A stretch of 64,000 bases of DNA from Telopea speciosissima (taxonomy: Eukaryota; Streptophyta; Magnoliopsida; Proteales; Proteaceae): positions 11,668,413 through 11,732,412 of the forward strand of contig NC_057923.1 in the NCBI RefSeq assembly GCF_018873765.1, written 5' to 3'. Both the position numbers and the translations under genes were made by a program. Positions within the stretch are counted from its first letter, which is position 1, and every line of letters starts with the position of its first letter. Of the stretch, positions 12,135-25,615 are shown piece after piece. The notes under the pieces were generated by a model, which was not told the origin of the DNA, ran no database searches, and saw nothing but the letters and a program-made list of their open reading frames with translations.

Positions 12135-15100
12135 ATGGAACCTTCAGCCTCAAGAAAGAAATCATTAACTGATGACCGATTCCCGCTCTCTTTCTACTAC
12201 AGAATCGCTGATCAACTTGTGGACCAGGTATGTTCTTTTTCCCTCTTTTTTTTGGGGGGTTTGTTCTTCTTTTCCTTCCACCAGTTTTGCCCTTTCTTGC
12301 TTGGTCTCTCACTCCTTGCAACGGAGATGTTTTCTGTTCAATTAGGCTAAGACCTTTAGGGATGAACAAAGAGTACATGATCTTTACACAACTCTAAGCA
12401 AATATTGCAGGTATGTCTCCCCGAATCCTCTCTCTTTCCTTTTTAACTTTTGATTTTCATATCTGATTGGATGGAACATATTTTCCTCAAATTAAACTCC
12501 CATGACTCTTTTTCTGTTCAATTTGGGTTTTATGGATATTTGGGTTCTACTTCTTGTGCAGACTGAGCACTATTAGATTAGAATTTTATTAGCTCCTGGG
12601 TTTTCTATCCCCTCCTTCCAGGAGTGTGGTGGTGTTTTTGCGTTGATTTAGATTGTTTTTTGTTGTGGGGTACTATCTAAAATTGCCACATGCTCTGTTT
12701 CTCATCCATGAAACTGTGATAAGAGAGGGGACTAGCCATTTATTGATGTCTTCTAATAAATAAGGTTGTTTTGAGCTATACAGACTGCAATAAGGTAACT
12801 GTGGTTCACACACCTTGTAAACAAAATTTCACCCCTTCGGAAGTTTTGGTATAACCTTATTATTCTCCTAGTTTGGAGACAGTTCTGACAATTAGAAGAC
12901 TTCTTTTTTCTCTCCTTTTCCATAAATATTGGGAGTTTTGTTGTTGAATGTTATGAGTAGATCCCCATCCTCATTTTGTATGTCAGCAATTCTATGAACT
13001 TTTACAAGTTAAAATTATTATAATCTATGTTCACAGGCTTGCTGGGGTGTTACCTCAACATAAGGGTTACACAACCTACTCTCCAAGAGAAAAGCTCCAT
13101 CACAAGAAGGTATATTTTCATTTCCTTACCACATGGTTTATGTTAAACTATATAAAGTTCTTGGCAATATATTTTCATGGCATCATTTTCTCTGATCTTA
13201 AATACGGGCAATATTATTCAGAATCTGTGAGTTATGATTCTTTGTTTTATTGTTCATTCAATTTTGGATCAGATATATCAAGACTTCATCCAGGAACTAG
13301 AAATGTTGAAGCCTGTGGTTGGCCGTGATTTTTGGTCTCAAAAGAATAATTCTCTTTCAAGCATTACTGAGAGGAAGGTACAAACAGGAATTCAGTGTTG
13401 TGCCAGAACAAATCAAATGCAAATTCAAATTCTGATCTGTCATATATTGTGAAACTATCACGAGTGATTGCTTGGTTGTCTGTGTTTTACACCTCTGTCT
13501 CTTCTTTGGGGTTGAGCAGAAGAGACATGGTTCTAGACTTTTAGCTTTGTTCTATAAAGTAGAGATTTGTGAGAGAGGGATAGTGTAGTTCCTTTTTCCA
13601 AAGCCCAAGTTATATATACCCCTTTAATTCATAAAGGAACTCTTTCTTATGAACTATAAATTGTCCCACAGGTAACAAGTTGCTGTACTGTAGGAACAAA
13701 AAGTCAGAGGTAACACTCTTCCTTGTTCAAGAAATGTTCACTCTCTTTAGAAAACCTATGTGCAACAGGCAAAAGAGGGTGTATATTGAACATACTTCCA
13801 GATAGGGGACTCTCATGCAAAGCTGGGTCTTTTGTTGTTCCTTGTGACTTCTTTTCAATGTATATTTTCTGTGCTATATGACAGTCTCACCAGAGCTTAT
13901 GAGGAAAAAACTGGGTTGGCATCTGTTTTTACAGTGGATACTACCACTGCAAAGGATCGGAATATTAACGTGCATACTGTTACGCTGTCTTCTCCTTCTC
14001 CCAGTCTTTCCTATGTACATAGCATGCCTTATGCTGGCCATGTTTCACATCTCAGTGTTGCTGATTCAGAAGATGGGGTCTCAAACTCCTCATCAAATGG
14101 GACCTCAGAATCCAGGTTCCTTCAAGATGTACATATTGTAAGTACTCAACTTTCTTGTGTGTGTTCATTTTTCTTCCACCTCCCTCCCTTTCACTATTAC
14201 AGTTCTACTCTATCTTGCATACAAGTTTCTATTTGTAGTACAGATCCATCTGTTTGCCTTGAAGAAACAGGCAATTAACTGTTCAATAATTTTTTCTCTC
14301 CAGTCAGCAAGGTTGATGGAAGATTTTCTTGAACTTGCTAGAGAGAACACGGACAAGGATCTAGAGACCTGTGGGATTCTTGGTGCTTTTCTTGTAAGAT
14401 CTAGGAACTTATAAATGATATGTTTTATGTTGTTATTAGAAGCAGTTGGTCTACCTTCTTGTATTTTTCTTAATTACTCCCCATCATTCTTACATTCTGG
14501 GTTAGTGGTACTGACCCCCTGCTTAAGACATCAACATTGACCAAAATTACCTCTCGGATGTGTTGTTTATTACCATCTGACCATTTCATTCTTCTCAAGG
14601 GCCACACTGCAGTTGTTTTGACCGCACTGACCATTTATTTATGTAGGCCCCTAAAGGCATTTATTTATTCTTTGGGTATGTTCTACTAGTTGGAACCTGC
14701 CAGACTAGCAGTATGACTGTGAATGACAAAATTGTTTCAATTTATTTCCTCCTTTTCCTTTTTCCATGTGGTAGGGATAGCAGGTGGGCGAAAACGCATT
14801 AATCATCATTCTGAAACTAATTTACATCCCGTATTTCCTGTATGCAGAAGAAGGGGACCTTTTATGTAACCACTTTAATAGTTCCTAAGCAGGAATCTGC
14901 TTCCAATTCTGTAAGTTTCTGGGGATTAAATCCAACTTGATCTGGTGCAAACTTTATAGCCCAGTTCCAGGCATGACCAGTATTTCGTACTGCAAAGATG
15001 CCAAAAATTTATGTCAAGTAACCACTCTTGCTGGATGACAGTGTCAGGCACTAAATGAGGAAGAGATTTACGCCATACAAAATGAGCAGTCACTCTTTCC

Positions 15101-18100
15101 CATAGGCTGGATCCATGTAAGTGTCATTTCTGTGATATCTGTTTTTTCTTTTAGGATGGATCCATGCTAGCTTTAAGCATGGTTTCAAATTTGTGAAGTT
15201 TCCTCATTGTTTGTCGGGGGTATTTTAATTCTTCCTTGGCTCAATTGCAATGCTTGTCCTGATGCAATGTTCTTTTTACTGCATTATGGTACATTTTTCC
15301 TTCCTAAAGTCTCTTGTTATATCAACGTGGTTTGGGGGAAAAAGAAATATATCTTCTAAAACATCTGTATGTTAAGCATCAATACAGAGTTATTTTTCAT
15401 TTTTTAAGAGGTCAGAGATGAACAATTACCATTCATTGTTTAGGTGTACCTCTAGCATCATCAAACAGAGGCATTATCTATTCTTATTTAACTATCAAAT
15501 TGAGTTACAGTTAGGGTCGTAGCTGTAAAAATATACTGTAGAGAAAACATCAGGAGTACACACCCAACACCATCTTCCTTATTTTTTTCAATGTGTGTTC
15601 TTTGAAGATAATTTTGCTGATCTGAACTATCAAGTGCCAAATGATTTTGCATGGCATATATTTGGCTGTTAAAACTAAATTCAAGATGTCAAAACTTGAT
15701 CTTGGACAAATTTTGATTTTGTTGAACTTCTGACTTCCTCTTTATGAGTGTATTATTTGACACTTTTCATAGTAAAACTAAAATGAACTTATTGAAGGTT
15801 GAATTAAAAAAAGAAGAGAGTGACATCTCAGATATTATTCCCTAGGGAAAAAAGGTTTCTGGGTTTCAGTGAAATGTTTGAATGACTAATCAAGATCAAC
15901 AATGAGATCTTTGGAGATTATAAGGATAGCTTTCAAATACCTATAGGCACACAGTAAGTTGTTCCAAGTCAAACTTTATCCATTTGAGAAAACTCCAATG
16001 CATGGGCCATATATGAATTGATATCATCAGATGGGACTCTTTTGGCATTAAATATTAGCATCAGTTATCAAATAACTTAAAAATTTGTGGTTATCACACC
16101 AAGATCCCATTTTCTTGTATACTTGTAATGATTGAATAAGCACTTCTTGGGAGGAAGTCGGAGTAGCTGTTCATGCGTATGTATTGTATAGAATTATGGA
16201 GAGATAGTACAGGAAATTGAGCTTGGCTGTCAAAGAAAAGAACTTTTTAACAAGAAAACAGCTGGAGACATGTATTCTTGATGGAAGGCTCCTGTTATGA
16301 GAACTAAATCTAAGCCTCCAAGGCTTTTTATACGTTTGTCTCAGAACCCCTTAAAATTTTTTCTCACCAGAAAACATGTTGAAAATTAGTTATTTTTTCT
16401 ATTTCCTTTTTCATTGGCAATAATTATATTAAACTCAAAAAGCCTTAGAGAGTGATACAATCCAAAAGGATCTGAACCACACCCCCAGGGGGTTGGAGGA
16501 AGAAAAAGAACTGGTGTTCTTATTTGCCTATTTCTGAATCCGCCAACAAGCTTTGTGAGGCAATTGTTACATTGTATCTCTTGCTATGAAGCCACATATG
16601 TTTTTCATAGTTTATTTTATTGTACTCAATTTCTCTATATATATTTTTTTCAGACGCATCCTTCTCAGAGTTGTTTCATGTCATCAGTAGATTTGCACAC
16701 TCATTACCCCTATCAGGTAACCTTTGACTATATTTAGCTCCCCTTCTCTCACATGCTATTGCAATCATATTGTTGAGATGTGTTTCTTGTGAGTAAACAA
16801 TAATGTCAGCCTTGATCAGACTGTATCTATATTAAGCAATATATTTTGAAACCAGCACAGGCTGTTCGATTTAATTCATCTGTTGAGTGGTGAACTCACA
16901 ACTAGCAATTGGTTGATCAATGTTAGTTCATATACACTGCCATTATAATGTAATATAATTTTAATTATCAAGTATACCTCCATCTTTCCGTATTGTTATC
17001 AGAGAATAAATTCATTTTTGTGAATTGCTCACAAGAGAGTTGGAGTTGGGTATAATACAGCTCTGCTTTTGGGATCAAACAGCTATCTAAAGTTACCTCT
17101 ACTTGACTCCTGTGCAGGTAATGGTGCCCGAGGCTTTTGCCATTGTCATGGCTCCAACTGATACCTCAAGGTGCACTACACTTCACCTGAATGCTGTAGT
17201 TTAGTAACATAACATCACATATCCCCTCTTTTTTTTCCTTTTCAATAAACGTGGGACTTTGACAGTTAATTGGGGGACTTGGCAGGGTATAGTGTCTGTG
17301 TATTTATAGTTGACATGCACACTTGCAGATTTAAATAGATGGATGGATACAGAAATGATACATATCTTTTAGATTTTGTATTAATGACCATGAAAAGAGA
17401 GGGAGAGAGAGTCCTGTTAGCTGAACACATTTCACAGTGCAATGAACATCACAAAGCATTTTGAGTCTTGAGGCCCCTGAATAGGGAATAAATGAACTAT
17501 ATGTTCTGAATTAATTACTGTTGTAGAAACTCTTTCGAAATATCATCTGCCCTTCTCCGACTGAACAGATGTGGAGAAGTGTATACAGATAAGGTATTAG
17601 AATTGTAGTATTATGAATGTGTATAAAAAATTCAAACCAAGGGGAAACAGCAAAATTATATGTTATTCACATTGATTGTTTAAATTTTGGACTTGTTCTA
17701 TTCTTGGTGGTTTTAATTGCCAAGTTTGTTTTCCTATTCTACATTCCATCCCTGTCCCCCCTCCCTTTATTGGTACTTACTTCGTATCATACTCATGGGT
17801 GTGTGCGTGCACACATACATGCACACATTTTATTATATTATGTAGGTCAAATGCATTTCTACACCTCTCAAAGTGAAGCATCTTTTGTTAATTCTGCTAT
17901 AACTGACTTTACATTTCTCATGCTATGAACCAAGAACATGCTGTAGTGTTTTATTAAGTCACTATTACAGACTGTTTGCCGAGGCTTATACCGCGGTATA
18001 TTTTTTATGACAGGAGCCATGGAATATTTCGTTTGACTGATCTAGGTGGTATGCCTGTCCTGAAAGAGTGCCCAGAGAGGGGATTTCACTCTCACCAGAA

Positions 18101-18188
18101 TCCACCTGATGGTAGTCCACTATATGAGAACTGCTCTAATGTTTATATAAATCAAAATCTGAGGTTTGAAATCTTTGATTTACGTTGA
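12135..18188 (+). CDS. AMSH-like JAMM/MPN+ deubiquitinase
   Basis: AMSH proteins are zinc isopeptidases that trim Lys63-linked ubiquitin chains on endosomal/ESCRT cargo (family knowledge). Exons: 12135-12227, 12346-12410, 13037-13109, 13273-13377, 13672-13709 (uncertain), 13885-14137, 14304-14393, 14848-14910, 15042-15116, 16654-16716, 17118-17170, 18014-18188. They total 1146 nt, 381 aa, in frame throughout. The first four exons give an MIT-like helical region (FPLSFYYRIADQLVDQ). The linker contains VTLSSPSPSLS, as in plant AMSH2. Numbering with the 38-nt exon: catalytic Glu230 (DLETCGILGAF), the JAMM motif His285-x-His287-x7-Ser295-x2-Asp298 (HTHPSQSCFMSSVD), and the AMSH-type second zinc site Cys343, His349, His351. 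It ends NLRFEIFDLR like its relatives. All catalytic residues are intact. The one doubt is exon 5: 13694-13709 joined to 13935-14137 is also in frame and gives 357 aa. Confidence 0.9.
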
Positions 18189-19413
18189 TTAGTGGATGCT
18201 TATGCTAGTGCAAGAGGATGATTATATGACAAAGTCCTTTGAGTTTATTGGGTTTTATGAGTTCAGTTATGCTTCCAAACCAAACTGGCCAGAAAACTGT
18301 GTTTATGTAATATACATATTTGTAAGTAATGCAATATGAACTCTCTATTTTGCTATTCCACTACAGAATGTTATTGCAGATGGCTGCTTCATTCAGGATT
18401 CAAATATTCTTATGTCCTTGTAGGAATTTGATTAATCTATATTTTATTTGGAAGAGGTTTTTCTAGTTTGGCAAGGCAATAGAGTTTCTCTAATCCACCC
18501 CATACACCTCTGCCAAAACTGAATTGTCCAAGTGGCGAAAAGCTATGAAAATCCAGTAGAAAATATAAGGAAACATGTCAATACCTTAGAGAATGTATGA
18601 GTCACCAAGGATAAAGATTTCTATGCCGACCTAGGTTTCGACTAGCCGAAACTTAGTATTTTTTGGGTAAAACTCGATATGCGATAGGCTGGTCGAAACT
18701 ACTGTAACTAGGTTGGTTGAAATTGGTTAAAATTGGTCTAAACCAATCGAAATATGGTATGTTTTAAAACTTCCCGAACATCTTGTCTCAGACTCGTATG
18801 AAGCCGAGATTTGTTTTCCATGTATATGACTGAATTTGAGTTGGTAATTTGGTATGTGGCCAATTTAGACTATTTTCTAGATATCCACTATCAAAATTAC
18901 CACATCACCCTTTCTCGTGGAAAAACTTGATGCTGGACTAGAGAAACTCTCTAATCTTACCAAATTAGATAAAATAACCATTGGATAGAGGATGCTAATT
19001 AGAAACAAAATTTGGTACTAGAGTTTCCACTCTGAAATGGTTCCACTAACATCTCTTCAAATAATACATGCTTACATGACAAGATTATTGTGGACAATAC
19101 ATCTAAAATCTGGTCAAATTCAAAATTTCATGTTGACTCTTTAGTAAAATTATCAGCTAAGCTCTCTCCATTTGGCCACTCTAGGAGCAAGCACTTATGG
19201 CCATTATGGAGTAGTGTGCACTAAATTTGGGCATGCTTCACATGGTAGATAAAACCATTTCTTTTTTTTCTACTTTCTTTTTTTGGGTGCGGGGAGAGGG
19301 ATAGGCACACCGCAGTTGTGCAGTAAACTAGTGGTGGCATTAATGTGGACGTGGGATGCGGAATGGGGTATCAAGTATTATATAAGAAGGGTAAGGGGTC
19401 ATATTCAAAGGAA

Positions 19414-19608
19414 AATTATCCTCTCCAATTCCCTTAAGCTTAGTAGTGCGACAGTGTTAGGTGGAGATGCTGACACGTGACATCTCGGACATCCAACAGT
19501 CCAAGCTCATTATTGACTATGTTGAGCTTGAACCATTGGATGTCTGAATTGCCACATGTCGGCATCTGTACTTAGCACTATCGACCTTTAAGAATTGGAG
19601 AGGATAAT
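19414..19608. mobile_element. Fold-back MITE of about 195 bp
   Basis: Long imperfect terminal inverted repeats run from ATTATCCTCTCCAATTCCC on the left to its complement ending near 19608. The pairing continues almost to the centre (GAGATGCTGACACGTG against its partner; CAGTCCAAGCTCA against TGAGCTTGAACC). There is no coding content. It is related to the element at 11008-11220. Target duplications are not clear. Confidence 0.7.
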
Positions 19609-21011
19609 AATCTCATTTCAAATGAGGGAAGAGAGAGACATAAGGTGCTAGCTTCCTGTGCATTCTTAAGAAAAGGGTAAACAGAAAGGTTTTGAAAATT
19701 GGGATCAGATCGGGGCATCTCAAATCTGGTCGAGATCCTTGTATGAAAAAACTCGGCATTAAAATACTGATTTTAGGGCCTATCCAATGATCCAGTCTGA
19801 TTTTAATCCGATTCGAATCGAAATTCGGCCCGACCAATAAGGTAGCGACACCTATAAATTGTAAGAGAAAGGTGAATGGAAGGAGCACTTTCGCGGTATC
19901 ATCACGTAAAAGAAACAAGATCATGGAAAAGTCATGTTCGTCTTCAATTCCCATCCTCATTATATATATGTGGATAGTGAGACAAAAAACAAGTCCTCCA
20001 AGGGAAGGCGTCATGGAAATGAAAAGAATCCATTATTTTTGTCTAAAAAAGAACTCTGAAAACTCCGTATCCAGACATAAAAGGGTGTGAAATGACCATC
20101 ATACCTCATAAAAGACAGAAATTCCACTTTTGTTGATGTTTCTAAGTACGCTTTTATTGGCCCCTGCATTGGTGTAAAGGCCACACTACTTTTCAAAGAA
20201 TCTACCTTCATAGTCTAGATTTAATAATAATATGAGAGCGGGATTGCTATCACGCTGCATGGCCCTTGCACCAGCACTGGCCAATGAAAACACATGTGAA
20301 AACATCCAATAGAATGAGCTTTTTCATTTCAGTTGGGGGAGGGTAGTCTTTTCACCTTTCTTGTGTCTCGATGCAGGTGCCATGCAGTTTGGCAGTGTTT
20401 TTTTTCTTTTTTTTCATAATAATAAACTGAAAGGCAAGAGATTATTGCCTGGACCTCTAGTGCCTATACTAGCACGCTGACCAATAAGAATGCACACAAC
20501 TCAAGAGCAAGAGATGGCATTTTTTTATTCCATGGGGGGGCAATGCAGTACTTTCACGTGTTTATATGTCTAGGTGCAGGAATCACATGACCAAGTAGCA
20601 TTCTTTTCTCTCTATCGAAATAAGAATTAGTCGTCCAATACTAAACGTGTTAGATGAAGCTTATCATCTAATTACATCAGTTGATAATGATGTGTACAGC
20701 TTAATATGTACCTACCTTCAAGTCAATTTAAGCTTTGCACATGGAATACATCATGTGATAAACTTGGGAATTAAAAAAATATGGATATTGCTCCTTTCAC
20801 CATCACTCATGCGTACTCGTTTAATTAAAATTTGGGGAAATAATTGCCATGCCACTTGGGTTTAGTTTTCTTCTCACATGATTTTTTTATTATATTTTTT
20901 TGTTTTGTAAATATGGATTTCAAATGAATGCATGATATCTTTTTTAGCACATTCCTCTACATGTTGTTAGCGTGGAGAATCCTCTCCTTTATATATATAT
21001 TTTTAGGGAGA

Positions 21012-21137
21012 ATGTTCTCTGTGTCGGGGACGCAGATTGCATCTAAACACATGGGAATGGGTGCAATGACCATCCTGCCCCCCTGAGTGGCAGATCCATG
21101 TGTTTAAGTGTAGCCTATGGTGCAACACAGAGAACAT
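21012..21137. mobile_element. Small palindromic MITE
   Basis: The terminal inverted repeats are ATGTTCTCTGTGTCG (left) and the complement of GCAACACAGAGAACAT (right). A second nested pair lies inside (CTAAACACATGG against CCATGTGTTTAAGTGTAG). Total length is about 126 bp, non-coding. Confidence 0.7.
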
Positions 21138-22456
21138 CAGCACATTTTTTTAACTTACAGACAATCCATTTGGGATTCTAAAAATAAAGTGTGTGAGCCA
21201 CATGGTACAAATCAAGTAGGTTGTCCTGCCAAACCTGGCAACACAGCCTTATTGCCATCTTTTTTCCGCGAATAGTTGGGATGCTAGGTTTGGCAAAATG
21301 GTCCACTAGATGTGTGCCATGTGGGACATGATTAGAAAGTTCCAATTATATGGAAATAAGGTCCTTTTTAGATTAGTCTAACTCAATCATATAATTCATA
21401 TTTACTAGATTGTTTCTCGATATTTTCAAAGACCAACCTGTTTGGACTGTAAAATGTCAGACTATCAGGTAGTAGGGCAGTGCATTTCACCTTACCTGCA
21501 GGCTGCAGCCCTCCTCTAGTATATACACTATAGTTCTGGATATTTAGAAGTTGAAGTCTGCTTCTGTTTCAAGCTCCTTTGTGCATATTTGTAGATCTTT
21601 GAATGTGATGATGGCCCCATCGGCGGCGTTGGAAGTCTTTTTTTCCTGAGGACCTTTTTGTTATTTTAAAGCAATTTCTGTTTGATTTGGAGGAACAAAA
21701 TTCTACCTGTTGTGAGGTCTTTGCATACACACTCCAAAAAAAAAATCTAACTTGTTAGATTGTATCATTGACTTTTCAGATAGACTTTGACCCTTTCTTT
21801 CCCCACATATAAAATTTTGAATTTTTTTTGGTTGAATATAAACTTTGGATTGTGGCATAAGTTTGGTAGCGAAATGAGGAATTGTGGGACACATAAGCTG
21901 CATCACAATCTTTCTGCAATTGCTCATTTAATTAGATAAATTCATTTAATAATCAACTTACACCCTAAACTGACTAAGAAGCCATTTATCAAACAAACAA
22001 AGGTACAAATAGATTAAACATGCTTAGCTCACAATTTCAACCCTTAAAAGTAAGTCATTTTGGCTCTGTATGAGGCCAAAAAGCATGAAGTCCATCTGTA
22101 AGGGGAGTAATAATGACCCTAGATTCATGGGTTTTCACTTTATCTTTTTTCCTGAAAATTTTCCTCCACTGTGACTAAAAGAAAACCTACGATCAGACAG
22201 TCATTAATACTCTTTGTATAGGACGAAAGCTCAAAAATGCTTATTCCCCTCATTATGATCATCATCTCATCCCCATTAATGCCCACAGAGAAGAAATGTC
22301 TCATTCACCGAGGGTGAAGGGAAACTGCATCCAACACTTTCTCCTACTTTTAAAAGGTAAACAACAAATTTTTATTTTTTTTTTGAAAGATTAGAAGATC
22401 AAAAAACAGGGTTGCTAGCTAGATCTTAGGGAGAAGTTGATGATGCTGGCTGTGCA

Positions 22457-22881
22457 TAAGGGTGCAAGTTTGACCTTGACAGTCCCAGCCTGAACAAGAT
22501 TTGGGTTGAGATACCTTAACCCTGAGGGCGGGTCAAGGTTAAAAATTTCTGGCCCTGACTTAGGGCTGGGTTGGGCTAGGTCAAGATTGAGGCCTCGGGC
22601 TAAGCCCGACCCAGCTCAACCCGACTCTGTCTTCTTCTTCCTGTTCTTTCTTCTTATTCTTCTTTTTTTCTCTTTTTCCTCTTCTTCCTTTCTTCTTTCT
22701 TCTTCTTCTTCTTCTTCTTCCCAGCCTGAGCTGCCCATGCATCTCCTTTCCCCCATGGTGAAGACCAATCAGGGTCAGCCCAGCCCAACCCTGAGGATGA
22801 GTCAAGGTTGGATTTTTTTGACCTTGAACCAAGGTTGGGCCAGAAAACCCGACCCCTAACCCAACCCTGTTGCAGCCCTAA
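22457..22881. mobile_element. Non-autonomous hAT-like element
   Basis: Begins AAGGGTGCAAG and ends with the complement of TTAGGGCTGCAAC, which fits hAT termini. It is flanked by CTGTGCAT (22449-22456) and CCGTGCAT (22882-22889), an 8-bp target duplication with one mismatch. The interior is rich in GGGTTGGGC-type subterminal repeats and has a pyrimidine (CTT) microsatellite at about 22628-22720. There is no transposase frame. Confidence 0.65.
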
Positions 22882-24524
22882 CCGTGCATGAGAGACAATG
22901 GTAATTAAAACCATAAAATTGCAGGAAACAAGAGGAAACCCTTGCAATGCACGTAGCTTACTGTAACTTATTGTTACAAAGATGTTGAATACATAGCTTA
23001 AAAGATGTTTATTAAAAAGCCCTAAGCGTTAACATCCAACAGCAAGACAATGAAAAAGTGTGGAAAGAGAAAAGAGGAGAGAGGCATTGACGTTATTTAT
23101 CTTCTTCTTGTGATGGACTAAGTTTTTAAAGTCTGAAGTCTAGACATTCAATATGATGGAATGAGTTTGAAAAAGTCAAAATTCTAGACAAGATTTCTTG
23201 AACGGTGAACAATCGAACCTTGTTAGTCAATATTCCAATTTTTATTTTTTTTTCACTAGGCCTATATCTAAAAACCCTATTTTCTTTGATTACTTGTTTA
23301 ATTCGAATATGAAATTCAATCCTAGAAATGCTTTTTGAGCAAATAAACTACAGCTTGCGCAAGAATTAGGTCAACTTTCGTTGTCTGGTGATATCGTATA
23401 TAAGATCATAGTTAAAGGAGTGATCTTTTCTTCTTCTTAAGCCTGTGCATCTTGGTGGCAAATTATGGGTTCGTATATTTTCAGACAAATCGGTTAAAAC
23501 ATGCACCTTAAAGCTGGAAAAGAGAACAAAATAAAAGAGATGGCTAATAAATGTTCTCGCCCGAAGGCACAGGATGCACCCAAACATAAGGGGAGTGGAT
23601 GAAATGATCACCCCACCCTTGGATGCCCAAATGATCATCCCATCCTCGGCTCCTGCCCCATGTGTCTGGGTGTAGCCTGCACCCCCGTACACTTTCGGTC
23701 AAAAAACATCACCCCAAAAGAGATAGATCTCAATTTCCTCAATAGATTTGACAAGGGAGAGATTTTAAGGTGTTTGAAAGAAATGCCTATTTTCATAATA
23801 AAAAATGTAGCACAACTAAGCAAGTTATCTTTATATAAATATAAATGAGTGAGAGGGCTCCCTACGCTACTAGTGTGGTGGAATCTCTCACGTTGCACCG
23901 ATGGCAACGCATAAAATAATATCATTCACATGAGACTCATATGATCAGAAAAGAAGAGAAAAATTAACATAAAAAAAATTCACACTGAGAGGACGTATGA
24001 TACATTAGCTATGTGGGAAACGTTTTCTTACAAATATGTAGTGCGAGAGTGTTGTAAGAAACGTGAGAGAGAAAGGAAATTAGGTGAATATAATGAGACA
24101 AGTAAAGAAAAGTATTTTCAAATAAAATATATTTTTTGAAAATCAAAGAGAAATAAATATTCAAAAATACTTTGGAAATCAATATTTTACTCTAAGAAAA
24201 ATTTAAAGAAAACCAGGTGCAAGAAACACACCCTCTTGTTCATGAGGTCACAATCATTGACCCAGTCCAAACACAAACCAACAAAACATGGTTATCAACC
24301 CAATTAATAAACATTGTTAGGATAAACCATTTTAGCTGATTTTTAAAGCAAATTAAGGTACTAATATGCAAAATTTTCAAACTTCTGGATCCTCCAAATA
24401 ATTTTGTGTTAAGAATTAAGATTTCCGATCCCCTCAATATTTTGAGACTTGTATTCCACAATTTGATATGATCACGTAAGTATTGGTGATCCAATCACTA
24501 TTCTAAAATGGTATTATCTAATAA

Positions 24525-24660
24525 GGACAAAGTTTTCCTCTACCCATAAAGGACGGTTCATCCACCATCCTAGGGTTCACAAACCCCTCCTAAAATTTTA
24601 GTATGTTCCAAAATACTCTCCCGACCCTCGATGTAAGGGATCCCATTCAACAAGAGTGGC
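24525..24660. repeat. Short dispersed repeat shared with 39234-39412
   Basis: GGACAAAGTTTTCCTC, then GTTCATCCACCATCCTAGGG and a stretch mentioning CAAAATACTCTC, matches the reverse complement of 39234-39412. It is probably one small non-autonomous transposon family in two orientations. Ends are approximate. Confidence 0.6.
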
Positions 24661-25435
24661 GTCTAATTATGTTGCCTTATTTAAATAAAAATTCACCCTT
24701 TAACTATACCCAACTCAATCTTAGGGGCATGGATGAAAGTCTTCTACCAGCATCAATAGTGTCATAAATTAACAAAACTAGGCTTACACTAACACCAAGT
24801 GGAGATAAATTCTTTACTCCACTAACTAGAACTGGTAAACTTACAACAAAATCAACTTCTTAATGCCTACCTCTTAAGCACATGGTTTAGGTATTGGTAT
24901 TGAATCAGCCATATCAGTCGATTCGCATCTGTATTGGCCAATTGTATCAGTGATATCGGTATTGATTGATCGTATCGGTGATATCGGAACAGAGCAGGGT
25001 AAAATTATGGGGAAAAAAAAAAAAAAGAGACCAACCCATATTGGTATCGAGGGTGATCGATACTGACACCAATACCGTGAACTAAATCTCTGTTTAAACA
25101 ATGCCAACCTGATTGTTTTGGTGAATTCACATGACAGGAATAGATACCATATATTGTTTCAACACCTTTTGACTAGAAAGTACATTTGTAATTTATCTGA
25201 AAATACTTTGATAGGACAGATGTGGTGGGTATGCCATAAATCAGATATAGTATTCTCCAGTTGTAAAGTGTAAAAAGTAAAATAAAATTATTGATTCTCA
25301 ATTTCTAGTGTCCATCATTTTCAGTCGTCCCATTCTAACCAAACAGCCCCTAAAAAGATAAAGACAAGTACTAGGTGGAGGAAAGGCTGTCAATTGCATG
25401 ATTGAGCTCAAAATGGCTTGGTTTCAATTGTCAAA

Positions 25436-25615
25436 AAAAAAAAACAAGGGTGCACCCTGCATGATGCTTCCGCCACTGCAGGGTTTGGGGAGGGTCATAA
25501 TGTAAATAATTTTTTTCTTACTTTTGCAAAGAGGTTGTTTCCAAACTCGAACTGGCCTGTAATCACTTGGTCACAATGGAACAACCTTACCATTGCACCA
25601 AGGTCCACCACCCTC
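25436..25615 (-). mobile_element. Au-type SINE, minus orientation
   Basis: Read on the minus strand it has the order expected of plant Au SINEs: GCACCAAGG-type 5' end reversed as GTGCAATGGTAAGGTTG, TTCCATTGTGACCAAGTG, a degenerate B box, AAGAGGTTG-region, TTATGACCCTCCCCAAACCC and GCAGGGTGCACCC, with an A-run on the plus strand (the 3' T tail) at 25432-25443. Several substitutions show that it is old. Confidence 0.75.

Noticed and set aside
13234-13452. Longer reading of AMSH-like exon 4 through the donor at 13378
   Set aside because: The frame past 13377 is intronic, runs to a stop and has no family resemblance; the donor at 13378 is good.
22506-22947. Overlapping frames on both strands around a Ser/Lys-rich stretch
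   Set aside because: They come from a (CTT)n microsatellite inside a hAT-like element; no conserved motif in any frame.
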